The notes under the pieces are model-generated. The model worked only from the letters and a program-made list of their open reading frames with translations. It did not search any database and was not told where the DNA came from. DNA of 49,368 nucleotides from JAUVDZ01 sp042568205 (GTDB lineage: Bacteria > Patescibacteriota > Gracilibacteria > UBA1369 > PNNO01): assembly GCA_042568205.1 (NCBI GenBank), contig JBHPJE010000008.1, forward strand, positions 1 through 49,368. Direction: 5' to 3'. Shown here in pieces: positions 8,423 through 17,644 of the stretch; the first letter of the stretch is position 1; the number at the start of each line of letters is the position of its first letter. Made by a program: the position numbers and the translations under genes.

Positions 8423-8473
8423 AGTGGAGGCCTGAAGGGCCGGAGCTCTTTGGAGCGAAGCGTAGCGGAAAGT

Positions 8474-8505
8474 AAAGTGCACTTCAGTAATGGGGTGCAC
8501 TTTTT
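8474..8505. terminator. Intrinsic terminator downstream of the SLH-propeller gene
   Basis: AAAGTGCAC (8474-8482) and GTGCACTTT (8495-8503) form a 9-bp stem with a 12-base loop, followed by Ts on the plus strand. The flanking A/T symmetry makes it plausibly bidirectional for the convergent gene at 8569-8976. Confidence 0.8.
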
Positions 8506-8510
8506 AGTTG

Positions 8511-8551
8511 TATAACCAAAAAGACGGCAAAATGACGGCGATTTGGTTATA
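8511..8551. repeat. 10-bp perfect inverted repeat with internal GACGGC direct repeat
   Basis: TATAACCAAA (8511-8520) and TTTGGTTATA (8542-8551) form a perfect 10-bp inverted repeat. The 21-base loop contains GACGGC twice. It lies between two convergent genes just beyond the terminator, so it may be a second hairpin or a protein-binding site. Confidence 0.6.
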
Positions 8552-8568
8552 GGTATTAAGATACACTA

Positions 8569-8976
8569 CTAACATAAAACCTCAATTGCATTTCTTACTG
8601 CTGTTAGCCCTGGAAGTTCAGGTTCAGGTAAATTTGAATCATAATAAAAATCGAGTCTATCACCTTCTTCTTGTCTGTGTTGTAGCAAAGCTAATAGTGA
8701 AGCTTGATTAAATCTGTTAACAGGTTCATTTAAACCTAGAGTTGAATGGTTCCCTCTTGTATCACAGCTTCTTATAATTTCAAGATCCCTTAACCAAACT
8801 TTTTCAATCTTTTTATAACCTAATTCTGGCGTTTCTTCTATAATTCTAACTAGTTTAATAGTTCCTGTTCCTGAAGGTATAACAGTTAATGGTTCACTAG
8901 GTAATAATGACAATAGTAATGGTTCGTCATTGTTTTTCGGTCTTTCTGGTTGCATATGTGATAAGTGAAGTTGCAT
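8569..8976 (-). CDS. Hypothetical protein
   Basis: A 135-residue soluble protein (MQLHLSHMQPERPKNND...) with no signal peptide, membrane segment or recognised domain. Only two cysteines are seen, one near the middle (RSCDTRG) and one as the last residue. It has its own near-consensus promoter 24 bases upstream, giving a leader of about 17 bases. That supports the ATG at 8976 and argues that the gene is real. It is convergent with the SLH-propeller gene and divergent from the RND transporter. Stop TAG. Confidence 0.7.
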   Translation of the reverse strand: MQLHLSHMQPERPKNNDEPLLLSLLPSEPLTVIPSGTGTIKLVRIIEETPELGYKKIEKVWLRDLEIIRSCDTRGNHSTLGLNEPVNRFNQASLLALLQHRQEEGDRLDFYYDSNLPEPELPGLTAVRNAIEVLC

Positions 8977-8999
8977 ATTTTGAAAGTTTAATGGGTATG

Positions 9000-9028
9000 A
9001 CTATATAGCATTTTTTAAAATTTGTCAA
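9000..9028 (-). promoter_or_regulatory. Sigma70 promoter for the 8569-8976 gene
   Basis: Minus-strand TTGACA (9023-9028), 17-base spacer, TATAGT (9000-9005). Confidence 0.72.
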
Positions 9029-9078
9029 GGTTTTAAAAATGACTCGAAATAAATCGTAAAACATGAGAATATAAATAT

Positions 9079-11484
9079 ATGATGAAATGGCTATATAAGA
9101 TTGTTTCGAAACGACCCAAATTAATTCTTGTTGGAGGAGCTGTGTTAACCATGATTTTTATAATGGTTATTTTAGGTACAAGAGTTCAATCAAATGTTCA
9201 CGATTTTATTGATCAGAAATATATTGGCCCGCTTGATTATATTAATGAACAATTCGGAGAAAGGGATATTTTATCTACAACAATAACTGCAAAGGATGAA
9301 GCAAGTATTTTATCTCTAGGTTTATTAAAGGAGCAGGATCGTTTTTTTAATGAAATTCAGGAAAAATGGCCAATAGAAGTTGATGGACTTACAACAGTGT
9401 TAAATAAACATATTGGTTTTACTAAAAGCGAAGATGGGACTTCTTATACAATTCAGAATTTGATTTCAGATCAAGGAACAATGAGTATAATTGTAGATTT
9501 ATATAGGCTCGATCCATATGAATTTGAACGCCTCGGCAGAAAAGCATTATCTGATGACTGGGTAGTAGATAAATTGCAAGAGCTTGATATTTTAGCTCAT
9601 TATACAGGGGATTTGCCGCCGAATATTACTTACAATACACCTTATGTAAAAGCATTAAGAGCAACTATAAAAACAACGAAAGAAACATCACGTGATGAGC
9701 GTAGAGAAATGTTTTTGGGGATTAAGGAACTATCTGAGGATTATTCTGATTTGATTGATATAAAATTGTACTCGACAGAAATTATTGAAAAAGAAATTGA
9801 TGAAAGAGTTTTAGGAAATAGTCCGTTTGTAATAGCATTTATGATTTTTCTTCTTGCAGTTGTTCTTTTTATAACTTTTAGGTCAGTATTTTTTACACTT
9901 GTTCCGATAATAGTATTATCTTTAGCTGTATTTTGGGCATTTGGAACAGTTGCGGTTTTGGGTATTAAAGATGTTTCGTTTGTACACATAATTGCAATAC
10001 CACTTTTACTTGGTCAATGCATTGATAATTTAATACATTTCAATGAGAGATTTAGAGAAGAGTTTGGGGAGAAGTCAAAAAAAGAAGCGATAAAAACTGT
10101 TTTTATTACAGCTGGTAAAGCTGCAGGTATTACAACTTTCTTAAATATGGTGGCGTTTTCTGCAGATATTTTTACTACTGATTTAAAGCCTGTTCAGGAA
10201 TATGCACTATTGATCGTATTAGGCTTAGGAATAGCATTGGTTGCTACTTATGTTATTGGTGCTTCAGTGTTGATGATATCAAATTTAAAGGTTGCTTCAG
10301 GAAGTATAAAACAAGCTGAGCAGGGGAGTAATGGTGCAAGAAAACTTTTTGATTTTATTCAAAAGCACAAAAAAATTGTACTTATAAGTTCAGTATTGTT
10401 TTTGGTTTTAATGACTGCAAATATTTTAAGAATCGACACAGCATTTAAATCAAAAAGTTTTATGCCTGAAAATTCCAAAGTTTATGAAGCTTATCAATTT
10501 GAGCAGGACAATTTTAAGCTTTACTTACCACATTATGTTTTATTAAAAGGGAATGTTGCAACTCAAGTCGCATTAGATGCTGTGAATACTATTGAAAAAA
10601 CTTTAGATGGGATTGATGATATTGAGGATATTCATAATCGGGTAAACATAGAATCAATTAATTATTTATTGGCTAAGTTTGATAAAGATTTATTTCCCGA
10701 ATCATTAAATGAGCTTTACGATATGCTTTTTGAAAGTGATATTATTGTAAATAAAGTTGCACAATTAGAAGTTCAAGAGGTTGCTCCGAAAATAATTGAA
10801 AAACAAGGCAATGAATATGTTTCTACATTAATAAAATTCTGGCCAGCAGAAACCGATTCATTTGCAATTAAACATATTGCAGATAGCGTAAATATAGCTT
10901 CTGCTGAATTTGAACCTGAATTAGATATTCAGCCAACTGGTATTTTCTTAGCTTTCTCAAGAACAATGGATGATGTTTTGTGGTCAGCTGTGGTTGCAAC
11001 ATTCATTACATTTTCAATAATTTTATTGTTTTTATGGTTTATTTATAAAAGATTTAGAACAAGTCTTATTTCGGTTATTCCTGTTATATTTGGATCTTCT
11101 TTTGGGCTTGGAATGCTGCCAATACTGAATATCGAGCTTAATGCATTAAATGGTACTATTGCTGTTTTGGCTATGGGGCTTGGTATTGATTATTCGATAC
11201 AAATTATGAATAGGTATAACGAAGAATTAGGTAAAAATGAAACACCTGTTAAAGCTATGCGAGAAACATTTGGACATATTATTGTGCCTCTTTTTCAATG
11301 TGTAGTTTTAACAACAGCTGGATTATTTGTTCTTATTACGCTTTTGCCAATTACAGGTAAATTTGGAATTGCAGCAGCTGTATCTTTAATTACAGGATAT
11401 CTTGCTGCAATTTTAATTATGCCAATACTTGCGGTAAAATTTATAAAAACCTGCCCTAAGTCTTTGAAAGATAAATTTAAATAA
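9079..11484 (+). CDS. RND-superfamily (MMPL/HAE3-like) transporter
   Basis: An 801-residue inner-membrane protein with the duplicated RND plan: TM1 (about 15-35), a large external loop (to about 245), TM2-6 (about 247-400), TM7 (about 432), a second loop, then TM8-12 (about 635-795). The conserved TM4-like motifs are visible in both halves (GQCIDNLIHF and GLGIDYSIQIMNRY, with the membrane aspartate). The length is typical of the HAE3/MMPL branch rather than AcrB-type pumps (about 1030). Such proteins export lipids or other hydrophobic compounds by proton antiport; the substrate here is unknown. No membrane-fusion partner is adjacent. It shares a bidirectional terminator with the giant surface protein. 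Confidence 0.88.
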   Translation: MMKWLYKIVSKRPKLILVGGAVLTMIFIMVILGTRVQSNVHDFIDQKYIGPLDYINEQFGERDILSTTITAKDEASILSLGLLKEQDRFFNEIQEKWPIEVDGLTTVLNKHIGFTKSEDGTSYTIQNLISDQGTMSIIVDLYRLDPYEFERLGRKALSDDWVVDKLQELDILAHYTGDLPPNITYNTPYVKALRATIKTTKETSRDERREMFLGIKELSEDYSDLIDIKLYSTEIIEKEIDERVLGNSPFVIAFMIFLLAVVLFITFRSVFFTLVPIIVLSLAVFWAFGTVAVLGIKDVSFVHIIAIPLLLGQCIDNLIHFNERFREEFGEKSKKEAIKTVFITAGKAAGITTFLNMVAFSADIFTTDLKPVQEYALLIVLGLGIALVATYVIGASVLMISNLKVASGSIKQAEQGSNGARKLFDFIQKHKKIVLISSVLFLVLMTANILRIDTAFKSKSFMPENSKVYEAYQFEQDNFKLYLPHYVLLKGNVATQVALDAVNTIEKTLDGIDDIEDIHNRVNIESINYLLAKFDKDLFPESLNELYDMLFESDIIVNKVAQLEVQEVAPKIIEKQGNEYVSTLIKFWPAETDSFAIKHIADSVNIASAEFEPELDIQPTGIFLAFSRTMDDVLWSAVVATFITFSIILLFLWFIYKRFRTSLISVIPVIFGSSFGLGMLPILNIELNALNGTIAVLAMGLGIDYSIQIMNRYNEELGKNETPVKAMRETFGHIIVPLFQCVVLTTAGLFVLITLLPITGKFGIAAAVSLITGYLAAILIMPILAVKFIKTCPKSLKDKFK

Positions 11485-11515
11485 AAAAGCCCCAGTTTAG
11501 AACCAGGGCTTTTTT
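11483..11515. terminator. Bidirectional intrinsic terminator
   Basis: AAAAAAGCCC (11483-11492) pairs with GGGCTTTTTT (11506-11515). T-tracts on both strands serve the convergent RND transporter (+) and giant surface protein (-). Confidence 0.88.
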
Positions 11516-11532
11516 ATTATTGGGAAAGGTAA

Positions 11533-14500
11533 TTAGTTTTTCTTTTCTTTCTTAAGTTTTTTAAGTTTACCTTCTTCACCTTTCGAAGTATCAAGATAGT
11601 AACCTAAATCTTCAAGATCACCACCATTTTCTAATAAGAACTGTTCAACATATTTTTTACCAATTCTGTTTTGGATTTTACTCTTTTCTTTCTTAGTCTT
11701 TCCAGCAGGATTAGTAAATGACCAGTCTACGTCAGTATCTGTATTTACAGTACCAACTTCTTGAACAACGAAATCAATATTTTTAATTTCGTTTGCTACA
11801 AATGTTTGAACACATGCTTCTGGTGCAACAATTTCGTAACCTTCAGGTACAGAAACACATACATCAACAGTCCAGTCTGAATCTGATTCGAATACAAACG
11901 GATAAATTTCAGTTGTACCTTCCCAGATTACTTCAAGAGGTTCAAATACCCATAGGTTAGAACCTCTGTGGCCTTTACTTTTCATATTGTGTTGAGTGAC
12001 TACAAGAGGTTGTAGTTCAGTAAGATCAGTATATAATGGCTCAAGGTAATTAACTTCACCTTTAGCAAGTAAGTATTCACCGTATGAATTAGTGTTTTCA
12101 AGATCTTCAACTGCTTGCATTATTGCCATTCCAGTAGGAACTGATAATTCATATTCAGCCCATTTATCATCAGTAGATACAACAGTAGTTGATGAATCAA
12201 CAGAACAATTATCAATCATACCTCGGATATCCCAACCAGAATAATTTGATGTACAACTAGCATCCATAGCAGATACTCTTACACCAGTAGCAGGACCGTG
12301 AGTTAATTGACCAGCATGTTTAACTTTAGCTGTATATTTAACACCTTCTTCTGGATTAGTGTTGTCTGCAGCTGCATCTACAGCATCTGCAAAGTAAACT
12401 TCGTCGTTAACTACTTCAAATGGTGTTTCAGCACCTAAGTTATCAACGTTATTATCAGTAAGAATGTATTGAGTGTTTTCAACTGTACCTGCAACTTCTT
12501 CTAGACCACTTACATCTTTACTAACATTATCAAGTACACTGTTTTTAACGATGTAGTAAGATTTATCTAAAGTTGAGTAATTGTCTAATGCAATAGCAAC
12601 TGCATTATCAAAACCTTTTGTTGAATCAATACCATCTTGACCATTACTGTCAGCGATTTGAGAATCAGTAATTGTATATGCAAGTTGACCTTCACCAGTT
12701 GCTGTTACATCATCTAATGAGATAGCACCAGCATAATGTTTACCAACATTATCAATTACATGTTCAGAAGCAGCTCTTTTAACCATGTTTTGAGGACTTA
12801 CTCCAAGAACAAATGCATCGTATTGAGGATCACTATTTACAACTTGTTTTAGGCGTTGAACTGCACTACCACCAATTACTACAGCACCTGATTTATCACA
12901 ATTAAGGTTGCTAATATAAGTACGAGCTACGTCATATAATTCAACCAATTCTCCATCAACTGTTTCTTCTGTTGCTGCAACAAGATTAGGATCAATTCCA
13001 TATTCTTCTAATCCTGGCCATACAGATACAAAACAAGTGTCAGCACCATCAGCTACCTTAGCAAGAACTGGAGCAGCATTGTTTGCTGATTTTTCAGGAA
13101 TCTTTCCTGTAGGTTTTACAGTATTGCCATCTACAACAGCAGCAATTTTATTATCAATAAGACAAGCTGCGTCAACAGCTGCGTCAAATGAAGCTTCAGT
13201 ACATATTGAACTAGAACTATCAACTTCACCTCCAATAGCAATACCAACACCACCTTCAAGTGATATAGTATTTCTAAGGATTGAAGTTGCGTAACCTCTA
13301 TCTAATTCAAGACCTTCGATATCAGCTTTAATTACATTTCCATTTGCATCATATACTGAATCAAGAAGGTTAGCTGCATAATAATCTTTGTCTCCACCAG
13401 TATTTACAACGATACCAGCATTAGACATTGTATAACCTGGATTTTGTCCATCAGTTCTTAATACATCAACTCCAGCGCTAGTAGGTAGATCATTTTGTGC
13501 AATATAATCAGTGCTAGCAAGTAAATCAGCACGATCTTCATGAACACCTAGAGTTTTTAATTCAAGAACGTTATCCCAGATATCAGTTCTTGCGTTAGAT
13601 ACAGCAAAACCTCCTTGATAATTATAAACGTTATTTTTAGAAAGTTTTACATTGTATTTATCAACAGTTGAATTACCATAAGCAACAGCAACTGAACCTT
13701 TATCTCCATGTAATTTGCTGCTTAATGCGATTTCATCTTTTGCATATTGAGGGATAGCAGTAGAATCTTTGTAAGTATCAAAATTTGATTTTTCTACTAA
13801 TAAATCACCACCTGAGGCAAGGATACCAGCAGAACGATCAAGACTTAAAGGTTTTGCTTGTTCAACTAAAGTACCTAAAGCACTAATAGCTTCTTTATTT
13901 CTGTGGTTAAGATTTCTTGAAAGTGCAACGAAATCAACATCAGAAATAGTTTTTGAAATTGATGGTAATCTGTAAGCTTCAATATCACTTTGAGCACTTG
14001 GAGTAAAGTTTAAACCAGTATCACTTACAACAGTTTTTCTGTAAGTCATAGGGCTAGCAATATTGTATCCATCATTATAAGGAACAACAGAGTAAGAAAG
14101 TGCTAACTTAGCAGGAACTCCGCCAAATTCAGAATCATCAAAAGTTGGAAGTTCATCACCAAATACTTTAAGTGTTACTTTATCACCATTTTTTTCTACT
14201 GACATCTTTGCTTCCTTAAGGAAGTTAGGAGCAAGGATATCACCATATCCAACTAATTCTTTACTTGTATATTCAAAGTTTTCAGGTCCTTCTAATGAAC
14301 CATCAGTTGAATCTACATCTAAAGCATCAACATTAACATCTTCTATAGCTTTTTCTTTCAAATGAGACTGAGCAGCTTTAGAAGCTTCAATCATATATGA
14401 TTTTACAGTACCAGCATCATTGAATGTACCAAATTCAACTGTTGCACAATCTGTATCAGTAGTTGTAACCATTACACCATCACACCATACAGTATTGTCT

Positions 14501-16425
14501 CCAGCTGCAAGAGTGAAAGTAGTAGTTAGAAGTTTTTCAAGATTATCTTTAGCTACAACTCCGTTTCCAGCACCTGTTCCTTCAGAAACAGCAGTATTAA
14601 CAAAACCATCTACAAAAGGAGCAGTAGTTAAATGAAGTTTTTGAAGAGGAGCAGTGCTAGAAGTAGCAATTTCTTTTAACCATGCATGTCCACGATCATC
14701 AGAAGATGAAGCTACAAGTACAGGAGTATCGTGATCCATATCAGCATAAGATAAACCATTATCACCAATTTCCATTAACATTTCTTTAGCAGCAACAGTT
14801 TGATCCATTAATGCTGAGAACATGTCAACGTTTCTAGCTACACTCATTTTAACTCTTGCATCTTTAAGAGTTTTATCAATTTTAATTTTAGCTAATGAAT
14901 TTAGTGTTTTTACCTCTCCTGCAATATCAACAAATTGATCAGATATATAAACTGAATCAGGTTTTGGAACAGTATCAAGTTGATTATCAGCATCAAAGTC
15001 ATAAACACGTTCTAAAGTACCCATAAGTTCTTTAGCTTGTAAATCACCACCTTTGAAGTCATTACCAACTTCTAATCCTCTAGTAAATTGAGGAATTTTT
15101 AGTGTTCCTGAACCTAGGTCAGCTTTTTCAAGTTCACTAACAGAGTTTTTAACAAAGCTTAAACCATCGATAGTTCCATTAACTTTAAGGTATTTAGTAT
15201 TACTATCAAATTTTACATTTTCGATAGAACTGTTATCGGCTTCTTCAGTAAGTTCAATAGCTGTTTCACTGTCTTTAACTTCACCATTTTTAATTGAAAC
15301 TTCACCTTCAAGTTTTATAGCAGTACCATCAGTATTAGTAGCACTAAAACTTCGCATATCAAGTGTTGAACCATCTGCAGTGTTTTTGAATACTATTGCA
15401 GGTAATGGATTAGCATCTGAAACACTTTCAGCAAAATAGTAATCACCAAGTTCTTTTGCTTCAAAAGGAAGATTGTCTTGACGAATTTCAAATTCTTGAG
15501 GAGCAGCACATGGCTTAATTAGTCCAAGATAATATCCTCCAGGATTATAAGTTGTATCACCTAAGTTAAATGCTGCATCTTGCGCTACATCTATACCAGC
15601 ACCAGTTTCAACATAAACATCATATTGAGTACTATCACAGAAACTATTATTATTGAAATAGTTACCTGTTGTAGCATCGCTTTCAATATCTATACCTTTT
15701 TGGAATCCAGTGAAAGATGAATCAATAATTTGTCTGCCAGTAGCAGCAAATCGAGTCATAATACCATAACCGGTACCTGTACCAGTAGCAGTAACATCTT
15801 TTACTTGTACAGAATTACCTCCACCAAGGAAGATACCATTTGCAACATTATTTAATTGAGTATTTAAAATAGACATATTTGATCCCATTGATGTTACAAA
15901 TATTCCAAGACCTGCATCATTAATTGTTGTATATCTAATATCCCAACCATTGTTATAAGAACCGTAAATTGCAGTAGCACCTGGAGCATTAAAGGTTACG
16001 CCATCAAGTGTTAAGTTATTTACACTATTGGCTCTTAATAGTTGATTGATGCCTGGATTAAGAGATCCGTCAATAACTGAGTTTGTGAAACTTGTATTTG
16101 CTGCAGCATATTGAATGCTTACTGCAATAGTATCAGTTTCAGTTGCTGCTGGTTTGAATATACCACCATCAATGTTTATTGTACTGTTTATTGTTACAGT
16201 TTTATCGATTACGTTGTTGCCTAGGTAACAAATACCATCAGCGTAATCTCCATAAAACGGAGCACCTGTACAGGTTCCAGAATTTAGGAAAACTGAAGCT
16301 GCACCGTGTTTAGCCTCTTCTGGGGGGCTTAACGTTACAAGCACTGTTGCAGTAACTAAAAGAACAGCTGCAAGTGCAGCTCCACCTAGTTTCATTAACA
16401 GATTTTTGTTTTTCTTTTTTGCCAT
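11533..16425 (-). CDS. Giant secreted beta-helix surface protein (1630 aa)
   Basis: An exported protein with a basic N-terminus and hydrophobic signal segment (residues about 12-33), no lipobox. From about residue 60 to 270 it shows right-handed beta-helix style repeats (NNLTLDGVTF, GWDIRYTTINDAGLGIFV), and similar Asn/Asp/Val-rich segments recur to about 1330. A C-terminal region (about 1450-1590) resembles an Ig-like beta domain. The protein ends in a Lys/Glu-rich tail. No SLH repeat is seen. It has a strong promoter and a leader of about 187 bases, and it follows the rpsL-rpsG genes, suggesting high expression. The best guess is the major surface-layer or adhesion protein, by inference only. 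No frameshift seen. Confidence 0.8.
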   Translation of the reverse strand: MAKKKNKNLLMKLGGAALAAVLLVTATVLVTLSPPEEAKHGAASVFLNSGTCTGAPFYGDYADGICYLGNNVIDKTVTINSTINIDGGIFKPAATETDTIAVSIQYAAANTSFTNSVIDGSLNPGINQLLRANSVNNLTLDGVTFNAPGATAIYGSYNNGWDIRYTTINDAGLGIFVTSMGSNMSILNTQLNNVANGIFLGGGNSVQVKDVTATGTGTGYGIMTRFAATGRQIIDSSFTGFQKGIDIESDATTGNYFNNNSFCDSTQYDVYVETGAGIDVAQDAAFNLGDTTYNPGGYYLGLIKPCAAPQEFEIRQDNLPFEAKELGDYYFAESVSDANPLPAIVFKNTADGSTLDMRSFSATNTDGTAIKLEGEVSIKNGEVKDSETAIELTEEADNSSIENVKFDSNTKYLKVNGTIDGLSFVKNSVSELEKADLGSGTLKIPQFTRGLEVGNDFKGGDLQAKELMGTLERVYDFDADNQLDTVPKPDSVYISDQFVDIAGEVKTLNSLAKIKIDKTLKDARVKMSVARNVDMFSALMDQTVAAKEMLMEIGDNGLSYADMDHDTPVLVASSSDDRGHAWLKEIATSSTAPLQKLHLTTAPFVDGFVNTAVSEGTGAGNGVVAKDNLEKLLTTTFTLAAGDNTVWCDGVMVTTTDTDCATVEFGTFNDAGTVKSYMIEASKAAQSHLKEKAIEDVNVDALDVDSTDGSLEGPENFEYTSKELVGYGDILAPNFLKEAKMSVEKNGDKVTLKVFGDELPTFDDSEFGGVPAKLALSYSVVPYNDGYNIASPMTYRKTVVSDTGLNFTPSAQSDIEAYRLPSISKTISDVDFVALSRNLNHRNKEAISALGTLVEQAKPLSLDRSAGILASGGDLLVEKSNFDTYKDSTAIPQYAKDEIALSSKLHGDKGSVAVAYGNSTVDKYNVKLSKNNVYNYQGGFAVSNARTDIWDNVLELKTLGVHEDRADLLASTDYIAQNDLPTSAGVDVLRTDGQNPGYTMSNAGIVVNTGGDKDYYAANLLDSVYDANGNVIKADIEGLELDRGYATSILRNTISLEGGVGIAIGGEVDSSSSICTEASFDAAVDAACLIDNKIAAVVDGNTVKPTGKIPEKSANNAAPVLAKVADGADTCFVSVWPGLEEYGIDPNLVAATEETVDGELVELYDVARTYISNLNCDKSGAVVIGGSAVQRLKQVVNSDPQYDAFVLGVSPQNMVKRAASEHVIDNVGKHYAGAISLDDVTATGEGQLAYTITDSQIADSNGQDGIDSTKGFDNAVAIALDNYSTLDKSYYIVKNSVLDNVSKDVSGLEEVAGTVENTQYILTDNNVDNLGAETPFEVVNDEVYFADAVDAAADNTNPEEGVKYTAKVKHAGQLTHGPATGVRVSAMDASCTSNYSGWDIRGMIDNCSVDSSTTVVSTDDKWAEYELSVPTGMAIMQAVEDLENTNSYGEYLLAKGEVNYLEPLYTDLTELQPLVVTQHNMKSKGHRGSNLWVFEPLEVIWEGTTEIYPFVFESDSDWTVDVCVSVPEGYEIVAPEACVQTFVANEIKNIDFVVQEVGTVNTDTDVDWSFTNPAGKTKKEKSKIQNRIGKKYVEQFLLENGGDLEDLGYYLDTSKGEEGKLKKLKKEKKN

Positions 16426-16612
16426 TTTGTTTTTGTGCTAAGAATAAGAAAAAATAGGCAATACCGATAGGAATTAATCGGTTAATATATAAAAATTTAA
16501 TTGTTGTTTAAATATAAAATAACATCCAAGATTAATCATTGGATATTTGGCTTCCAGATCTAGAAAAATGCTTTTCATAAACACGATTTATTTTGATTTG
16601 TATTTTTGTACT
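16426..16612 (-). promoter_or_regulatory. Long structured 5' leader of the giant surface-protein gene
   Basis: From the predicted start at about 16612 to the ATG at 16425 there are about 187 AT-rich bases. They include two perfect 6-bp hairpins: ATCCAA/TTGGAT (16524-16529 with 16539-16544) and ACCGAT/ATCGGT (16463-16468 with 16477-16482). A U-rich stretch follows the second. No riboswitch class is recognised; attenuation or mRNA stabilisation is possible. Confidence 0.5.
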
Positions 16613-16618
16613 GCTATT

Positions 16619-16647
16619 ATTATACAACAAAAAAGCTTACGAGTCAA
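16619..16647 (-). promoter_or_regulatory. Strong sigma70 promoter for the giant surface protein
   Basis: Minus-strand TTGACT (16642-16647), 17-base spacer, TATAAT (16619-16624), located between rpsG and the surface-protein gene. Confidence 0.78.
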
Positions 16648-16666
16648 GCATCGATAATTTAGATCT

Positions 16667-17119
16667 TTAGTACCTCGCAAAGTGAGCAAATGCTTTATTT
16701 GCTGCAGCCATCTTATGAGTGTCTTCTTTCTTTTTCATTGCAGCACCCTGACCTTCTGCAGCCTGAATTAATTCGTTTGCAAGTCTTTGCTCCATTGCAG
16801 AACCTTTACCTGAACGAGCAGCAGTGATTAGCCATCTAAATGCTAGGGCAATTTGTCTGTTAGCATTAACTTCTCTAGGAATTTGATACACAGCACCACC
16901 AATTCTCTTAGGTTTAACCTCCATTTGAGGTTTAACATTATCAATAGCTTTATTAAAGATTTTTCCTGGATCTTCTTTAGTTTTATCAGTGATAATTTTG
17001 AAAGTTTCACTAAAAATATTACGTGCTGTAGATTTTTTACCATCGTGCATCACATAATTTATGAATTTTTCATAAAGTGGATTCGATCCTTTTGGTGTAA
17101 AGTGTGCTCTTTTTTGCAT
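16667..17119 (-). CDS. rpsG: 30S ribosomal protein S7
   Basis: Ribosomal protein uS7, which nucleates assembly of the 16S rRNA 3' domain in the 30S head. The 150-residue protein is close to the usual 156. Conserved segments are present: an N-terminal region with YEKFINYVMHDGKKSTA, the motif RIGGAVYQIPREV, and RQIALAFRWLI. The C-terminus ends at HFARY, as in short bacterial S7 forms. It starts 13 bases after rpsL and is cotranscribed with it. Confidence 0.97.
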   Translation of the reverse strand: MQKRAHFTPKGSNPLYEKFINYVMHDGKKSTARNIFSETFKIITDKTKEDPGKIFNKAIDNVKPQMEVKPKRIGGAVYQIPREVNANRQIALAFRWLITAARSGKGSAMEQRLANELIQAAEGQGAAMKKKEDTHKMAAANKAFAHFARY

Positions 17120-17132
17120 AGTTTAGTAACTG

Positions 17133-17546
17133 TTATTTCTTAGGTTTTTTAGATCCATATTTACTTCGGCCCTGCTTTCGGTCTTCAACACCTTGAGTAT
17201 CAAGAGAGCCTCTAATAATGTGGTAACGAACACCTGGAAGATCTTTAACTCTTCCTCCTCTTATAGTCACAACCGAGTGTTCTTGAAGATTGTGACCTTC
17301 TCCTGGAATATATGCATTAACTTCCATTCCGTTTGTTAATCTAACTCTTGCAACTTTTCTTAACGCTGAATTCGGTTTTTTAGGTGTCATTGTAAACACT
17401 TTTACACAAACTCCACGCTTTTGTGGGCAGTTGATTTTAACATTCCTATTCTTAAGAGTATTAAAAGTTATTCCCATAGCAGGAGACTTAGTCTTCTTAA
17501 TTACTTTTTTCCGTGATTTTCGTACTAATTGATTTATTGTTGGCAT
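17133..17546 (-). CDS. rpsL: 30S ribosomal protein S12
   Basis: Ribosomal protein uS12 of the decoding centre. The 137-residue protein starts MPTINQLVRKSRKK and contains TPKKPNSALRK and the DLPGVRYH loop, with lysines at the positions usual for streptomycin-sensitive ribosomes. The C-terminal extension is Lys-rich. A promoter lies upstream (17575-17603), so rpsL-rpsG need not depend on read-through from rpoC. Confidence 0.98.
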   Translation of the reverse strand: MPTINQLVRKSRKKVIKKTKSPAMGITFNTLKNRNVKINCPQKRGVCVKVFTMTPKKPNSALRKVARVRLTNGMEVNAYIPGEGHNLQEHSVVTIRGGRVKDLPGVRYHIIRGSLDTQGVEDRKQGRSKYGSKKPKK

Positions 17547-17574
17547 ATAAAGATTATTTTAAGTTGCGACGGTT

Positions 17575-17603
17575 AATTTAAAGCATAATTAGGTAATTTG
17601 CAA
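17575..17603 (-). promoter_or_regulatory. Probable sigma70 promoter for rpsL-rpsG
   Basis: Minus-strand TTGCAA (17598-17603), 17-base spacer, TAAATT (17575-17580), 28 bases before the rpsL ATG. Confidence 0.55.
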
Positions 17604-17644
17604 GAGTTTTTTTAAAGTTTTTTTTAGCTTTTACTGGAAATGTG

